A stretch of DNA of 64,000 nt from positions 16,240-80,239 of the forward strand of contig NZ_KB899048.1 of NCBI RefSeq assembly GCF_000377985.1, in the 5' to 3' direction. Below the pieces are notes generated by a model, which made no database searches, had not been told where the DNA came from, and worked only from the letters and a program-made list of their open reading frames with translations. Positions 27,768 to 34,964 of this stretch are shown one piece after another. The DNA comes from Sporolactobacillus vineae DSM 21990 = SL153 (GTDB lineage: Bacteria > Bacillota > Bacilli > Bacillales > Sporolactobacillaceae). The first letter of the stretch is position 1, and each line of letters begins with the position of its first letter. Both the position numbers and the translations under genes were made by a program.

Positions 27768-28580
27768 TTGATCCGATTAATTGCACTTGATCTTGACGGA
27801 ACACTACTCAATAACGAAAAGAGAATCAGTGCCGCAACACGGAAAGTCCTGATTCAGGCTCAGGAAAAAGGCGTTAAAATCGTCCTCTGTTCCGGGCGTC
27901 CGATTGCCGGGATTAAAACTTATCTTGATTTTCTCGGATTAAATGAACATGGAAATTACGCCATCACGTATAATGGCGGACTGGTACAGAAAACGGACTC
28001 CGGTGAAGTGCTGTCGGAGAAGATTCTGACCCGCCGTGACATTCAGAACCTCTACGCACTCAGCCGGAAGCTCAGCGTACCGATGAATTTCATCGACCGC
28101 AACTATGTCTACTGTCCCCTCCCGCCTGAAGGGAGACCGTCACTTTATGGAACGGTGATGAATTCTCTTCCCTTTATTGGGGCAACCATCGACCGGCTTC
28201 CGGGTGATCTAAAAATCAATAAAGTCGTTTATTGTACCGATCAGGATTATCTGGACTCGGCGATCCAAAAGATCCCGGAAAGTTATTCAAAAAAATATTC
28301 GTTGCTAAAATCACGGCCGATCCTGTTTGAGATCATGAATAAAGAAGTTGATAAGGGCAAGGGACTGCAGGCGCTCGGTGCCTACCTGAACATCAAGCCT
28401 GACGAGATGATGACATGCGGCGATCAGGAAAACGATCTGGCGATGATTCGTCTGGCCGGGCTCGGCGTTGCGATGGGCAATGCGATTCCCGAGGTGAAAG
28501 ACATCGCACAGTTCGTGACCAAGACAAATGCTGAGGACGGTGTGGCCTACGCCGTCAAAAAATTTGTGCTGAATCAGTAA
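27768..28580 (+). CDS. Cof-type HAD-superfamily sugar-phosphate phosphatase
   Basis: HAD subfamily IIB (Cof/YidA) phosphatase of 270 residues. Motif I is ALDLDGTLLN with nucleophile Asp8 and acid Asp10, motif II lies in VLCSGRP, the lysine is in KGKGLQALG, and motif IV is TCGDQENDLAMI. It probably dephosphorylates sugar phosphates or related metabolites in the cytoplasm; this family is promiscuous. I chose the TTG at 27768, six bases after GGGAGG; the ATG at 27729 lacks a site. Confidence 0.92.
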   Translation: MIRLIALDLDGTLLNNEKRISAATRKVLIQAQEKGVKIVLCSGRPIAGIKTYLDFLGLNEHGNYAITYNGGLVQKTDSGEVLSEKILTRRDIQNLYALSRKLSVPMNFIDRNYVYCPLPPEGRPSLYGTVMNSLPFIGATIDRLPGDLKINKVVYCTDQDYLDSAIQKIPESYSKKYSLLKSRPILFEIMNKEVDKGKGLQALGAYLNIKPDEMMTCGDQENDLAMIRLAGLGVAMGNAIPEVKDIAQFVTKTNAEDGVAYAVKKFVLNQ

Positions 28581-28609
28581 TACAGGCGCAACCTGCATCT
28601 ATAGCGAAA

Positions 28610-28645
28610 CAGAGGGGATGGAATACACACTTCCACCCCCTCTGC
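28610..28645 (+). terminator. Hairpin after the HAD phosphatase gene
   Basis: A strong stem (CAGAGGGG...TGGAA with its complement, 28610-28622 and 28631-28643) lies 30 bases after the stop. The tail CTATTTGTTTG is weak, so termination is plausible rather than sure. Confidence 0.55.
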
Positions 28646-28689
28646 TATTTGTTTGTCCTGCTTCTCTTGTTCCTTTCCGCAGCAGGTGC

Positions 28690-28752
28690 TCACTTTCCGC
28701 GGGCGATCTGTGAGCCTCCTCGGACAAGCCGTTCGGCGAGGACGACGACATA
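28690..28752. repeat. Degenerate dispersed GC-rich palindromic repeat
   Basis: The stretch CTTTCCGCGGGCGATCTGTG followed by AGCCTCCTCGG and a CGAGG arm resembles a dispersed intergenic repeat I recall from Bacillaceae genomes. Its first part occurs again near 22927-22948 as TTTCCGCGGACGATCCGTGA. No open frame covers it. Confidence 0.4.
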
Positions 28753-28860
28753 GAGCTGAAGGCCGGGTATGTTCATTTTCAAATTAATTTTTTCGGTATT
28801 CGGAACAGCGTGCCGATCCGGACAATTCATGCCCCCACATAACTGGGTAAACGCGAACGG

Positions 28861-29259
28861 TTAATTTTCAGCGGCAGGTGCTTTGCGCACAAGGTTCATG
28901 ATTCCGGCGATCAGATAGAGCACTCCCGGGAAAATCTCCGGAAGACTGACAATACCAGCAATAATAAGCAGCCAGCCGGACAGCAGCGGCAGCCTTTTCA
29001 AAAAGAGAAGGATTAAGCCGGCAATGGCCAGCAAAATACCGATAACCGATAGTGTGACCAGCGCCCCGCCGATAAAGTGCACAAACTGGATCACCTGGCC
29101 GATTTCCAGGTCTGTCAGTTTCTTGCCTGTTTCCGCAGCCATCAGCTGTACTCTCAGCGCGTCTGAATCAATCAGCAAGATCCTGATGCCCGAGATCATC
29201 GCCAGGATATTCAGCACAGCTCCAATAATCGCAAGCGCCTTCTCACCCGTTCTTTTCAA
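28861..29259 (-). CDS. DUF4064-like four-helix membrane protein
   Basis: Protein of 132 residues with membrane segments at about 8-30, 64-90, 92-108 and 112-124. The opening KRTGEKALAIIGAVLNILA and the closing FPGVLYLIAGIMNLVRK resemble DUF4064 proteins of Bacillota, whose role is not known. Translation starts at TTG 29259, seven bases after GGGGGTGA. It stands alone, divergent from ywcB. Confidence 0.75.
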   Translation of the reverse strand: MKRTGEKALAIIGAVLNILAMISGIRILLIDSDALRVQLMAAETGKKLTDLEIGQVIQFVHFIGGALVTLSVIGILLAIAGLILLFLKRLPLLSGWLLIIAGIVSLPEIFPGVLYLIAGIMNLVRKAPAAEN

Positions 29260-29525
29260 TGATTGTCACCCCCTGCCGTGCAAACGGCTTACTCAGATAA
29301 TCCGCAATGGCAATTAAAAAGAGCTAATATTAACTATATACCTTCAACTGAAGAATAAAAACACCACTTCTTCGATTCATTACATTTGGCTGTCATTTTC
29401 CACTGCACGCGGTCGCTGTCTTCTTCTATACCATCGATTGCGCATGTTATCGTCCCGAGCTCAATATAATGAAATGCCTGACGTATTTGACAATTCCATA
29501 ACATTTTCATCGAGGAGGTTTTACG

Positions 29526-29882
29526 ATGACTGAGAGCAAATTTGCTTCAGCAGAAACAAAATTTGCGGATACCTCGATCAACTACACAAAAGTGGTTGAG
29601 ACTCCGGCTTTCAGCCAGTTACTGCGCAAGAAACGGAACTTCATTCTGCCCTTCTCCCTGTTCTTTCTGGTCTTCTATTTCACACTGCCTGTGCTGACGG
29701 CCTATACGCATGTGCTGAATCACCCTGCCTTCGCCTCCATCAACTGGGCCTGGATTTTTGCTTTCGCACAGTTCGTAATGACCTGGACCCTTTGTATTCT
29801 GTATACACGACGTGCCGCCGGTTTTGACCGGCTGATCAAGACCATTCAGAAAGAAGTGACCGAATTAAAGGGGGATCAGTAA
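29526..29882 (+). CDS. ywcB: DUF485 small membrane partner of the solute symporter
   Basis: Protein of 118 residues with two membrane helices (about 39-60 and 76-95), typical of DUF485. Genes of this family almost always precede an acetate/cation symporter gene, and the stop codon here abuts the start of the next gene. A GAGGAGG site precedes the ATG. It probably assists or stabilises the transporter; direct evidence in this organism is lacking. Confidence 0.9.
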   Translation: MTESKFASAETKFADTSINYTKVVETPAFSQLLRKKRNFILPFSLFFLVFYFTLPVLTAYTHVLNHPAFASINWAWIFAFAQFVMTWTLCILYTRRAAGFDRLIKTIQKEVTELKGDQ

Positions 29883-31430
29883 ATGAACGGACTTGCCTTC
29901 ACGCTTTTCCTGATGATCGTCGGTCTGACACTGCTCATTACCTATCTGGCGGCAAAACGAACAAAGACAACGAGCGATTTTTATACGGCAGATGCAAGTC
30001 TGACCGGCTGGCAAAACGGTGTGGCTATTGCCGGAGACTATATGTCGGCTGCGTCATTTTTAGGCATCGCCGGTATGATAGCGCTTTCAGGTTTTGACGG
30101 GTTCTTCTACAGTATCGGTTTCCTGGTGGCCTATCTGGTTGTCCTCTTCCTTGTCGCGGAGCCGCTCCGCAACCTTGGAAAATATACGCTCGCCGATATG
30201 ATCGCCGCCCGGTTCAAATCAAGAAAAGTACGCGGCGTTGCCGCACTGAATACGATCACCATCTCGATTTTCTATATGATCGCGCAGCTCGTTGGTGCCG
30301 GTGCATTGATTCATTTACTGATCGGTCTTGACTATGTCTATTCTGTGCTGATTGTCGGTGTGCTGATGACCATCTATGTCGTATTCGGAGGAATGATGGC
30401 AACCAGCTGGGTCCAGATCGTCAAAGCCATTCTCCTGATGGTCGGCACCTTCATCATTTCATTTATCGTCTTCGCCAAATTCGGATTTAATATCTCCCGT
30501 ATGTTTACCGAAGTCAAGACGGCAACGCCGCTCGGCGCCAGTTTTTTAAATCCGGGAAATAAGTTTACCAACCCGCTTGATATGATCTCGCTGAATCTGG
30601 CACTTGTGCTCGGAACAGCCGGTCTGCCCCACATTCTGACACGTTTCTTTACGGTGAAAGATGCGATCACAGCCCGGAAATCGGTTGTTTACGCCACATG
30701 GATCATTGGTATTTTCTATATACTGACGGTATTCCTCGGTTTCGGAGCTGCTGCGTTTGTCGGACACGATCGCATTATTGCTGCTAATGAAGCGGGTAAC
30801 ATGGCCGCACCGCTGCTCGCCCAGGCGCTCGGCGGCGACTTCCTGTTTGCTTTTGTCTCAGCCGTCGCCTTCGCAACAATTCTGGCTGTTGTCGCCGGTC
30901 TTGTCCTTTCGGCTGCATCAGCATTCGCCCACGACTTTTACAGCCATATTCTCCGGCGCGGGAAAGCATCGGAAAAAGAGCAGGTTTCGGCCGCTCGCTG
31001 GGCAGCGATCGGCGTCTCCGTTCTGTCGATCCTGCTTGCCCTTTTTGCCCAAAAAATGAATGTGGCTTTCCTGGTCTCGCTGGCTTTCGCGGTTGCCGCG
31101 AGCAGTAACCTGCCGATCATTTTATTCACAATATTTTGGAAACGTTTTAATATGGCTGGGGCAGTCACAGGCATGCTTGTCGGATTATTGAGCGCCTTGA
31201 TTCTTGTTGCTGTCGGGCCTAATGTGTGGTCACCGGATGGAACGGCGATATTTATCGGCAACCCGCTCATTCATCTGACCAATCCGGGTATCATCTCCAT
31301 ACCGCTTGGTTTTCTGGGCGCAATCATCGGCACAGTGGTCTCCGGCAGAAACATTGATGAAGAGAAATTTGCCGAGATTTTAGTGAAGGCGAATACGGGA
31401 ATCGGTATTGAAAATCCAGCAAAAAGTTAA
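29883..31430 (+). CDS. ywcA: Sodium:solute symporter, acetate permease (ActP) type
   Basis: Protein of 515 residues with 13 or so membrane segments, of the SSS family. It shows the family blocks DFYTADASLTGWQNGVAIAG, GDYMSAASFLGIAG, GLPHILTRFFTVKDA and FATILAVVAGLVLSAASA. By homology with ActP/YwcA it imports acetate or another small carboxylate with Na+ or H+. It follows ywcB directly, with GGGGGAT in the end of ywcB serving as its ribosome binding site, and ends at a strong terminator. Acetate uptake fits the thiolase and CoA-transferase genes elsewhere in the window. Confidence 0.92.
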   Translation: MNGLAFTLFLMIVGLTLLITYLAAKRTKTTSDFYTADASLTGWQNGVAIAGDYMSAASFLGIAGMIALSGFDGFFYSIGFLVAYLVVLFLVAEPLRNLGKYTLADMIAARFKSRKVRGVAALNTITISIFYMIAQLVGAGALIHLLIGLDYVYSVLIVGVLMTIYVVFGGMMATSWVQIVKAILLMVGTFIISFIVFAKFGFNISRMFTEVKTATPLGASFLNPGNKFTNPLDMISLNLALVLGTAGLPHILTRFFTVKDAITARKSVVYATWIIGIFYILTVFLGFGAAAFVGHDRIIAANEAGNMAAPLLAQALGGDFLFAFVSAVAFATILAVVAGLVLSAASAFAHDFYSHILRRGKASEKEQVSAARWAAIGVSVLSILLALFAQKMNVAFLVSLAFAVAASSNLPIILFTIFWKRFNMAGAVTGMLVGLLSALILVAVGPNVWSPDGTAIFIGNPLIHLTNPGIISIPLGFLGAIIGTVVSGRNIDEEKFAEILVKANTGIGIENPAKS

Positions 31431-31443
31431 AACTGGTTTTTGC

Positions 31444-31487
31444 AAAAAAAATCCGGTGCTCGAATCAGCGTCGGATTTTTTTGTTTT
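31444..31487 (+). terminator. Rho-independent terminator downstream of ywcA
   Basis: AAAAAAATCCG pairs with CGGATTTTTTT with further pairing inside the loop; the T-rich 3' arm gives the tail. Confidence 0.88.
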
Positions 31488-31736
31488 CAGTACATATCAA
31501 TTCTGTTAAAGGATGCTGCGCGTCAGTTTCCGAGTGTCACCAGTCTGGTCTTGTTCAGCGGCTTGTACGGACCGGTCAGCGAGCCTGAAACAAAGCCGGG
31601 CATAAATAGCTGGATGTCCCAAATAAAAGATAAATCTGACTGAATTGCAAACTGTTAGTAAATCCCGTTCAATTTGTCAGATATATCTAATAAAAATGAT
31701 ATATTATAACAGTATTGGTAAAATTAAACTGTTATG
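31488..31736. other. Gene-poor AT-rich interval
   Basis: No supported gene. On the minus strand 31530-31620 a short frame reads PGFVSGSLTGPYKPLNKT and may be a C-terminal relic, but I cannot name it. From 31680 the sequence is AT-rich, with an inverted repeat AACAGT/ACTGTT. Confidence 0.4.
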
Positions 31737-31796
31737 ATTAAAAATAATTGAGAGTGGTAAACGTCTCCTTATTCAGAGGACGATACCCTCTCAATT
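31737..31796 (-). terminator. Terminator of the small-peptide operon
   Basis: A perfect 9-bp stem AATTGAGAG/CTCTCAATT plus inner GGTA/TACC and CGTC/GACG pairs is followed by ATTATTTTTAAT on the minus strand. The stop codon of the 57-residue frame lies in the hairpin loop. Confidence 0.75.
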
Positions 31797-31942
31797 CTGC
31801 CGGTTGCCCTTGCAATGGTGCTGTTCTTCGATGCCCGATCGGGAACCAACCGGAAGGCTGTAAATGCAGCTGAAATAAAATATGCTATCCTAGTGGGGAG
31901 TACTAGCAACAACATGAATACCAGCAACAACAACTCAATCAT
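31769..31942 (-). CDS. Small membrane peptide, 57 residues, unknown function
   Basis: The ATG at 31942 overlaps by one base the stop codon of an upstream 16-codon frame (TGATG), so translation would be coupled. The N-terminus MIELLLLVFMLLLVLP is a membrane helix, a second hydrophobic stretch follows (RIAYFISAAFTAF), and the tail is polar and basic. No domain is recognised. The gene ends inside a terminator and is divergent from an Rgg-like regulator. The topology fits a small membrane-active or signalling peptide, but that is inference. Confidence 0.42.
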   Translation of the reverse strand: MIELLLLVFMLLLVLPTRIAYFISAAFTAFRLVPDRASKNSTIARATGRIERVSSSE

Positions 31943-31992
31943 CAGAAGGCTATGCCTATAAAAACAATCCAGATGACATATGCACTGAACAC
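31942..31992 (-). CDS. Short hydrophobic peptide, 16 residues, next to an Rgg-like regulator
   Basis: GTG at 31992 encodes MFSAYVIWIVFIGIAF. A near-perfect ribosome binding site AAGGAGGTGAAAG lies at 31995-32007, a strong sign of translation. The peptide is almost wholly hydrophobic. Short hydrophobic peptides encoded divergently from Rgg regulators are pheromone precursors in streptococci, but this one lacks the usual basic N-terminus and may instead be a leader for the coupled 57-codon gene. Confidence 0.42.
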   Translation of the reverse strand: MFSAYVIWIVFIGIAF

Positions 31993-32019
31993 GGCTTTCA
32001 CCTCCTTCTGATATAATGA

Positions 32020-32029
32020 ATGATATCAT
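32020..32029. promoter_or_regulatory. Palindrome ATGATATCAT, candidate operator
   Basis: A perfect 10-bp palindrome in the 97-base divergent region between the peptide operon and the Rgg-like gene. It is well placed for autoregulation or control of both genes. No experimental motif is known to me. Confidence 0.35.
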
Positions 32030-32033
32030 GATT

Positions 32034-32061
32034 CGACATGATCTTTTTAATATGTAGAATA
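32034..32061 (+). promoter_or_regulatory. Promoter for the Rgg-like regulator
   Basis: TCGACA, 16 bases, TAGAAT, with TATACT just downstream as an alternative -10. It lies about 30 bases before the ATG at 32089. Confidence 0.4.
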
Positions 32062-32088
32062 TACTCACATACTTAGGAGAATGGTCCT

Positions 32089-32967
32089 ATGGAATATGAA
32101 TTGGGTGAAGTGCTGAAAAAAATAAGACAGTCAAAGCGATACACGCAGCAGTATATCTCTGAAGGCGAAATGTCGCGGACAACTTATGCAAAAATCGAAG
32201 CAGGAAAAATGCAGCCGACAGTAGGTAAATTTATGCATATCCTGGAACGGCTGGATCTTACATACGATGAATTTAAATATATTAAAAACGTTTATGCTCT
32301 GGATCGAAAAGATGAAATCATCTTTGATCTCTCTCATATTTCAACCAATATGGAAACAAAAGGGCTGAATCAGATCATTTCCAAATGTGATGTATATCTT
32401 GACCAGCATTCCGACAGCATTGTCGACGACATTCGTTCAGTTTGCAGAGCACTCCTCCTCATTCAAGAAACAATGGATTTGTCGCTTGCCTACCCGCTGG
32501 CCGAAAAAGTCTGGCATCGGCTGTCACAACTGGATAACTGGTATTCAATCGAATTAAAGCTGATCAACAACATCTTTTTCTTCTTTCCATTAGAAACAGG
32601 GATCGCGATTGTCAAACGCGCCGTACGTGAAATAGACCGCCTTTCTTCACTTAATAAAATTAGTGAATTAAAGGCAGCCTATTTAATCAATCTTACTATT
32701 CTTCTTATAAAGAATAAGAAGTACGCGGAGGCTTACGAATACGCGCAGGAAGGCATTGCCGAATGCATTGCGGAGAAAAGATATGAAATCATCGCCGTCG
32801 GCTATGTCAGAAAGGGCATCGCATTAATCAATATGGGCAAGATCGGCGCCGGTAAAGCTGCGGTCAGAAAGGCCCTGCAGATCAGCTCGGCGCTCGACCA
32901 GACGCAGTTAACCGCGTCGATCAGGGAAGAAGTGCGACAGACGACAAACGCCGGAATCGAATTGTGA
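32089..32967 (+). CDS. Rgg/GadR/MutR-family transcriptional regulator
   Basis: Protein of 292 residues with an N-terminal XRE-type helix-turn-helix (about 5-60: LGEVLKKIRQSKRYTQQYISEGEMSRTTYAKIEAG has the family wording in parts) and a C-terminal all-helical TPR-like repeat domain (about 80-285). This architecture is typical of Rgg/MutR/PlcR-like regulators that bind short peptides. AGGAG lies nine bases before the ATG. The gene is AT-richer than its neighbours and is divergent from a two-frame small-peptide operon, suggesting a peptide-sensing circuit. The ligand and regulon are unknown. Confidence 0.82.
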   Translation: MEYELGEVLKKIRQSKRYTQQYISEGEMSRTTYAKIEAGKMQPTVGKFMHILERLDLTYDEFKYIKNVYALDRKDEIIFDLSHISTNMETKGLNQIISKCDVYLDQHSDSIVDDIRSVCRALLLIQETMDLSLAYPLAEKVWHRLSQLDNWYSIELKLINNIFFFFPLETGIAIVKRAVREIDRLSSLNKISELKAAYLINLTILLIKNKKYAEAYEYAQEGIAECIAEKRYEIIAVGYVRKGIALINMGKIGAGKAAVRKALQISSALDQTQLTASIREEVRQTTNAGIEL

Positions 32968-33049
32968 TCCCGACGTTTGATCGCTCAGACTGATCGCCCT
33001 GTTTGAGCGCTCAAGTAAAAATTCACTTAAATGCTGTTTACTTCGTCCA

Positions 33050-33232
33050 TCAGTTCTTTGTCCCAGACCCAGTCGCTGCAGAAACCGCGTCGGTGACATT
33101 GATCCCGCTATCCGGCGCCAGATCGATAATTCTGTCTGATTCCTGTTCATCGATCCAGCGGCCAAACGCCATCGTTCCCAGCGATAAGTTCGACACGCTC
33201 AGTCCGGTATTGCCCAGGTAATGATACTGCAT
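33050..33232 (-). pseudogene. N-terminal fragment of an aldo/keto reductase
   Basis: The first 45 or so codons read MQYHYLGNTGLSVSNLSLGT and then a typical IIDLAPDSGINV segment of the YrpG/Kv-beta aldo/keto reductase group. The frame then degenerates and stops after about 60 codons, whereas a full enzyme has over 300. The catalytic Asp-Tyr-Lys-His set is missing. A relic left after deletion beside the Rgg-like gene. Confidence 0.75.
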
Positions 33233-33327
33233 CATTCACTCGCCACCCGATTCCTTAGTTTCTTCCATTATTATAGCTGCTCCGCGGACTGTCCGGAAAA
33301 CCGACTTCAGGAAAAAAGCAAAGACGC

Positions 33328-33364
33328 AAAAAGGATTCTCCGCTAGAGCGACGGAAAATCCTTT
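33328..33364 (-). terminator. Terminator downstream of the NlpC/P60-LysM gene
   Basis: AAAGGATT...CCG pairs with CGG...AATCCTTTTT on the minus strand, 38 bases after the stop codon. Confidence 0.75.
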
Positions 33365-33402
33365 GGGGATATACCACGATTTGCAGATATGCACTTCAGT
33401 TG

Positions 33403-34641
33403 TTACTTTTCCGGGATGACCAGCTGCTGGTTCGGGAAAATCAGGGTTGACTGAATATGATTTGCTTCAACCAACTTGAATACGGTGGTATGGTGAGCTA
33501 CCGCAATATCCCATAGAGTGTCGCCCTTTTTAATTGAATATTTTTTGGAAACTTTTGCCGGTTGTGCCACCGTCAGTTTCTGTCCGGCGTAGATGGTGTC
33601 CGAATTCAGATGATTGGCTGTCTTAATCTGTGCCACACTGATCCCGTTATCTCTGGAAATTGCCCAGAGAGAATCACCGGCATTAACCACATAGGTCCCA
33701 TGTGCCGCCTTGGCAACACTGCGTGAAGCGGTCTGCGCAGCAGTGGTTTTAGCCTGAGTGGTTGTTTTAGCTGTTGTGGTTTTGGATGCTGCTTCCGTTG
33801 TTGCTTTTGTTGCGGCTTGAGAAGTCGCCGGTTTTGCCTGAGAAGATGCTGTCTTAACGGTTGCTGCCGTACTCTTGGCTGCAGTTGCCGCAGGCTGCGT
33901 TTTTGCTGTCTGTACCGCCTGGCCTTTCAATTTCAGTACCTGACCGGCATTGATCTGATCAGAGGACAATCCGTTGATCGCTTTCAGATTGGCTACAGAA
34001 ACATTGACTTTCAGACTGATCTCCGAAAGCGTGTCTCCGCTCTGAATTTTATAGGTTGATGCATTTTGCGCAGAGGGTGTTGCTGCCGACTTTATCGAAG
34101 CAGCCGGATGATAGGAAATAGCAGCTTTAGTCGAAGCGGACTTTGGAGCAGCTGCTTTCTTCGCTGTCTGCTGCGGCGCCTGCTGGCTGGAAACTACCCG
34201 GCGGGCTGTCACATATTTCGGTGCCCAGTAACTGGAGGCGCCGCCATTAAAGATTTGCGTTGCACGAACACCGGTGTTTTCATTTTCGGCGCTAATCATC
34301 CGATTATTGCCGACATAAATGCCGACATGTGAAATTCCGGCACCTGATGTGTTGAAGAAGACCAGATCTCCGGGCTGCAGGTTGGCCTGGCTGACCGGGG
34401 CCCCATAACTCGCTTGTGCTGCGGAACTATGCGGTAAATTGATACCGAGCTGTCCGAACACTTTTTTGGTAAAACCGGAGCAATCGTTCGCTCCCCAGAC
34501 GTATTTCTGACCAATGCCATTTTGTGCCAGATTCACGACGCTTGATGATGTTGCAGCTTTTGCCTGCTGGGCGAATCCGGTTCCGCTTCCTGCAACGACC
34601 AGGCCGCCAATTAACGCGGCTGAAATAATACTCTTTTTCAT
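33403..34641 (-). CDS. Secreted NlpC/P60 cell-wall hydrolase with three LysM domains
   Basis: Protein of 412 residues. Signal peptide 1-30; NlpC/P60 domain about 32-135 with catalytic Cys54 (NDCSGFTKKVF) and His105 (ISHVGIYVG); a basic Ala/Ser linker; LysM at about 196-239; a long Ala/Thr/Lys-rich linker with TTTAKTTTQAKTT; and two more LysM domains at 316-358 and 367-410. It should cut the D-Glu-diamino-acid bond of stem peptides while bound to peptidoglycan. The order, hydrolase first and LysM last, is the reverse of B. subtilis LytE/LytF/CwlS. The ATG follows CTGGGGG. The leader is long and rich in inverted repeats. Confidence 0.93.
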   Translation of the reverse strand: MKKSIISAALIGGLVVAGSGTGFAQQAKAATSSSVVNLAQNGIGQKYVWGANDCSGFTKKVFGQLGINLPHSSAAQASYGAPVSQANLQPGDLVFFNTSGAGISHVGIYVGNNRMISAENENTGVRATQIFNGGASSYWAPKYVTARRVVSSQQAPQQTAKKAAAPKSASTKAAISYHPAASIKSAATPSAQNASTYKIQSGDTLSEISLKVNVSVANLKAINGLSSDQINAGQVLKLKGQAVQTAKTQPAATAAKSTAATVKTASSQAKPATSQAATKATTEAASKTTTAKTTTQAKTTAAQTASRSVAKAAHGTYVVNAGDSLWAISRDNGISVAQIKTANHLNSDTIYAGQKLTVAQPAKVSKKYSIKKGDTLWDIAVAHHTTVFKLVEANHIQSTLIFPNQQLVIPEK

Positions 34642-34964
34642 GTTGTATTCCCCCAGTTAATTTCTTGGTTCAATGACGATACACAACTATGTATCCCCGG
34701 TCGTTCTCGACCAACACTATTAATAGTAGGCGCTTTATCTTTCACAGCGGTTACACGTAATTAACAGTGAGAATACGACTTGATGACAGAAATTTAATAT
34801 TCGATACAGTATCCGTCATCAAATTAATAAATTTTCATTGCAAGAAATTTTTTACATTAAAATAAAACACTTCACGATATTCGCTTGTCTCATTAACTGA
34901 GTCCGATTATGATAGTCATGTAATCGTTTTCCAAAATTAATCATGACGAAAGGATCTGTGGCCG
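34642..34964. other. Divergent regulatory interval between the LysM hydrolase and the YhdH-like gene
   Basis: No gene in 323 bases. It is AT-rich and holds nested inverted repeats: TTGATGAC/GTCATCAA (34780-34787 and 34815-34822) around GATACAGTATC (34803-34813), GGTCG/CGACC with an AGAA loop (near 34698-34711), and GATACA/TGTATC (near 34678-34695). The last two lie in the presumed 5' leader of the hydrolase mRNA. Confidence 0.5.

Noticed and set aside
31769..32068. 99-codon reading of the small-peptide region as one gene
   Set aside because: The strong ribosome binding site lies inside that frame and points to the GTG at 31992 in another frame; the ATG at 31942 gives the shorter coupled product.
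34642..34760. c-di-AMP (ydaO-type) riboswitch upstream of the NlpC/P60 gene
   Set aside because: Such leaders are common before wall hydrolase genes, but the conserved core sequences are not visible and the leader seems too short.
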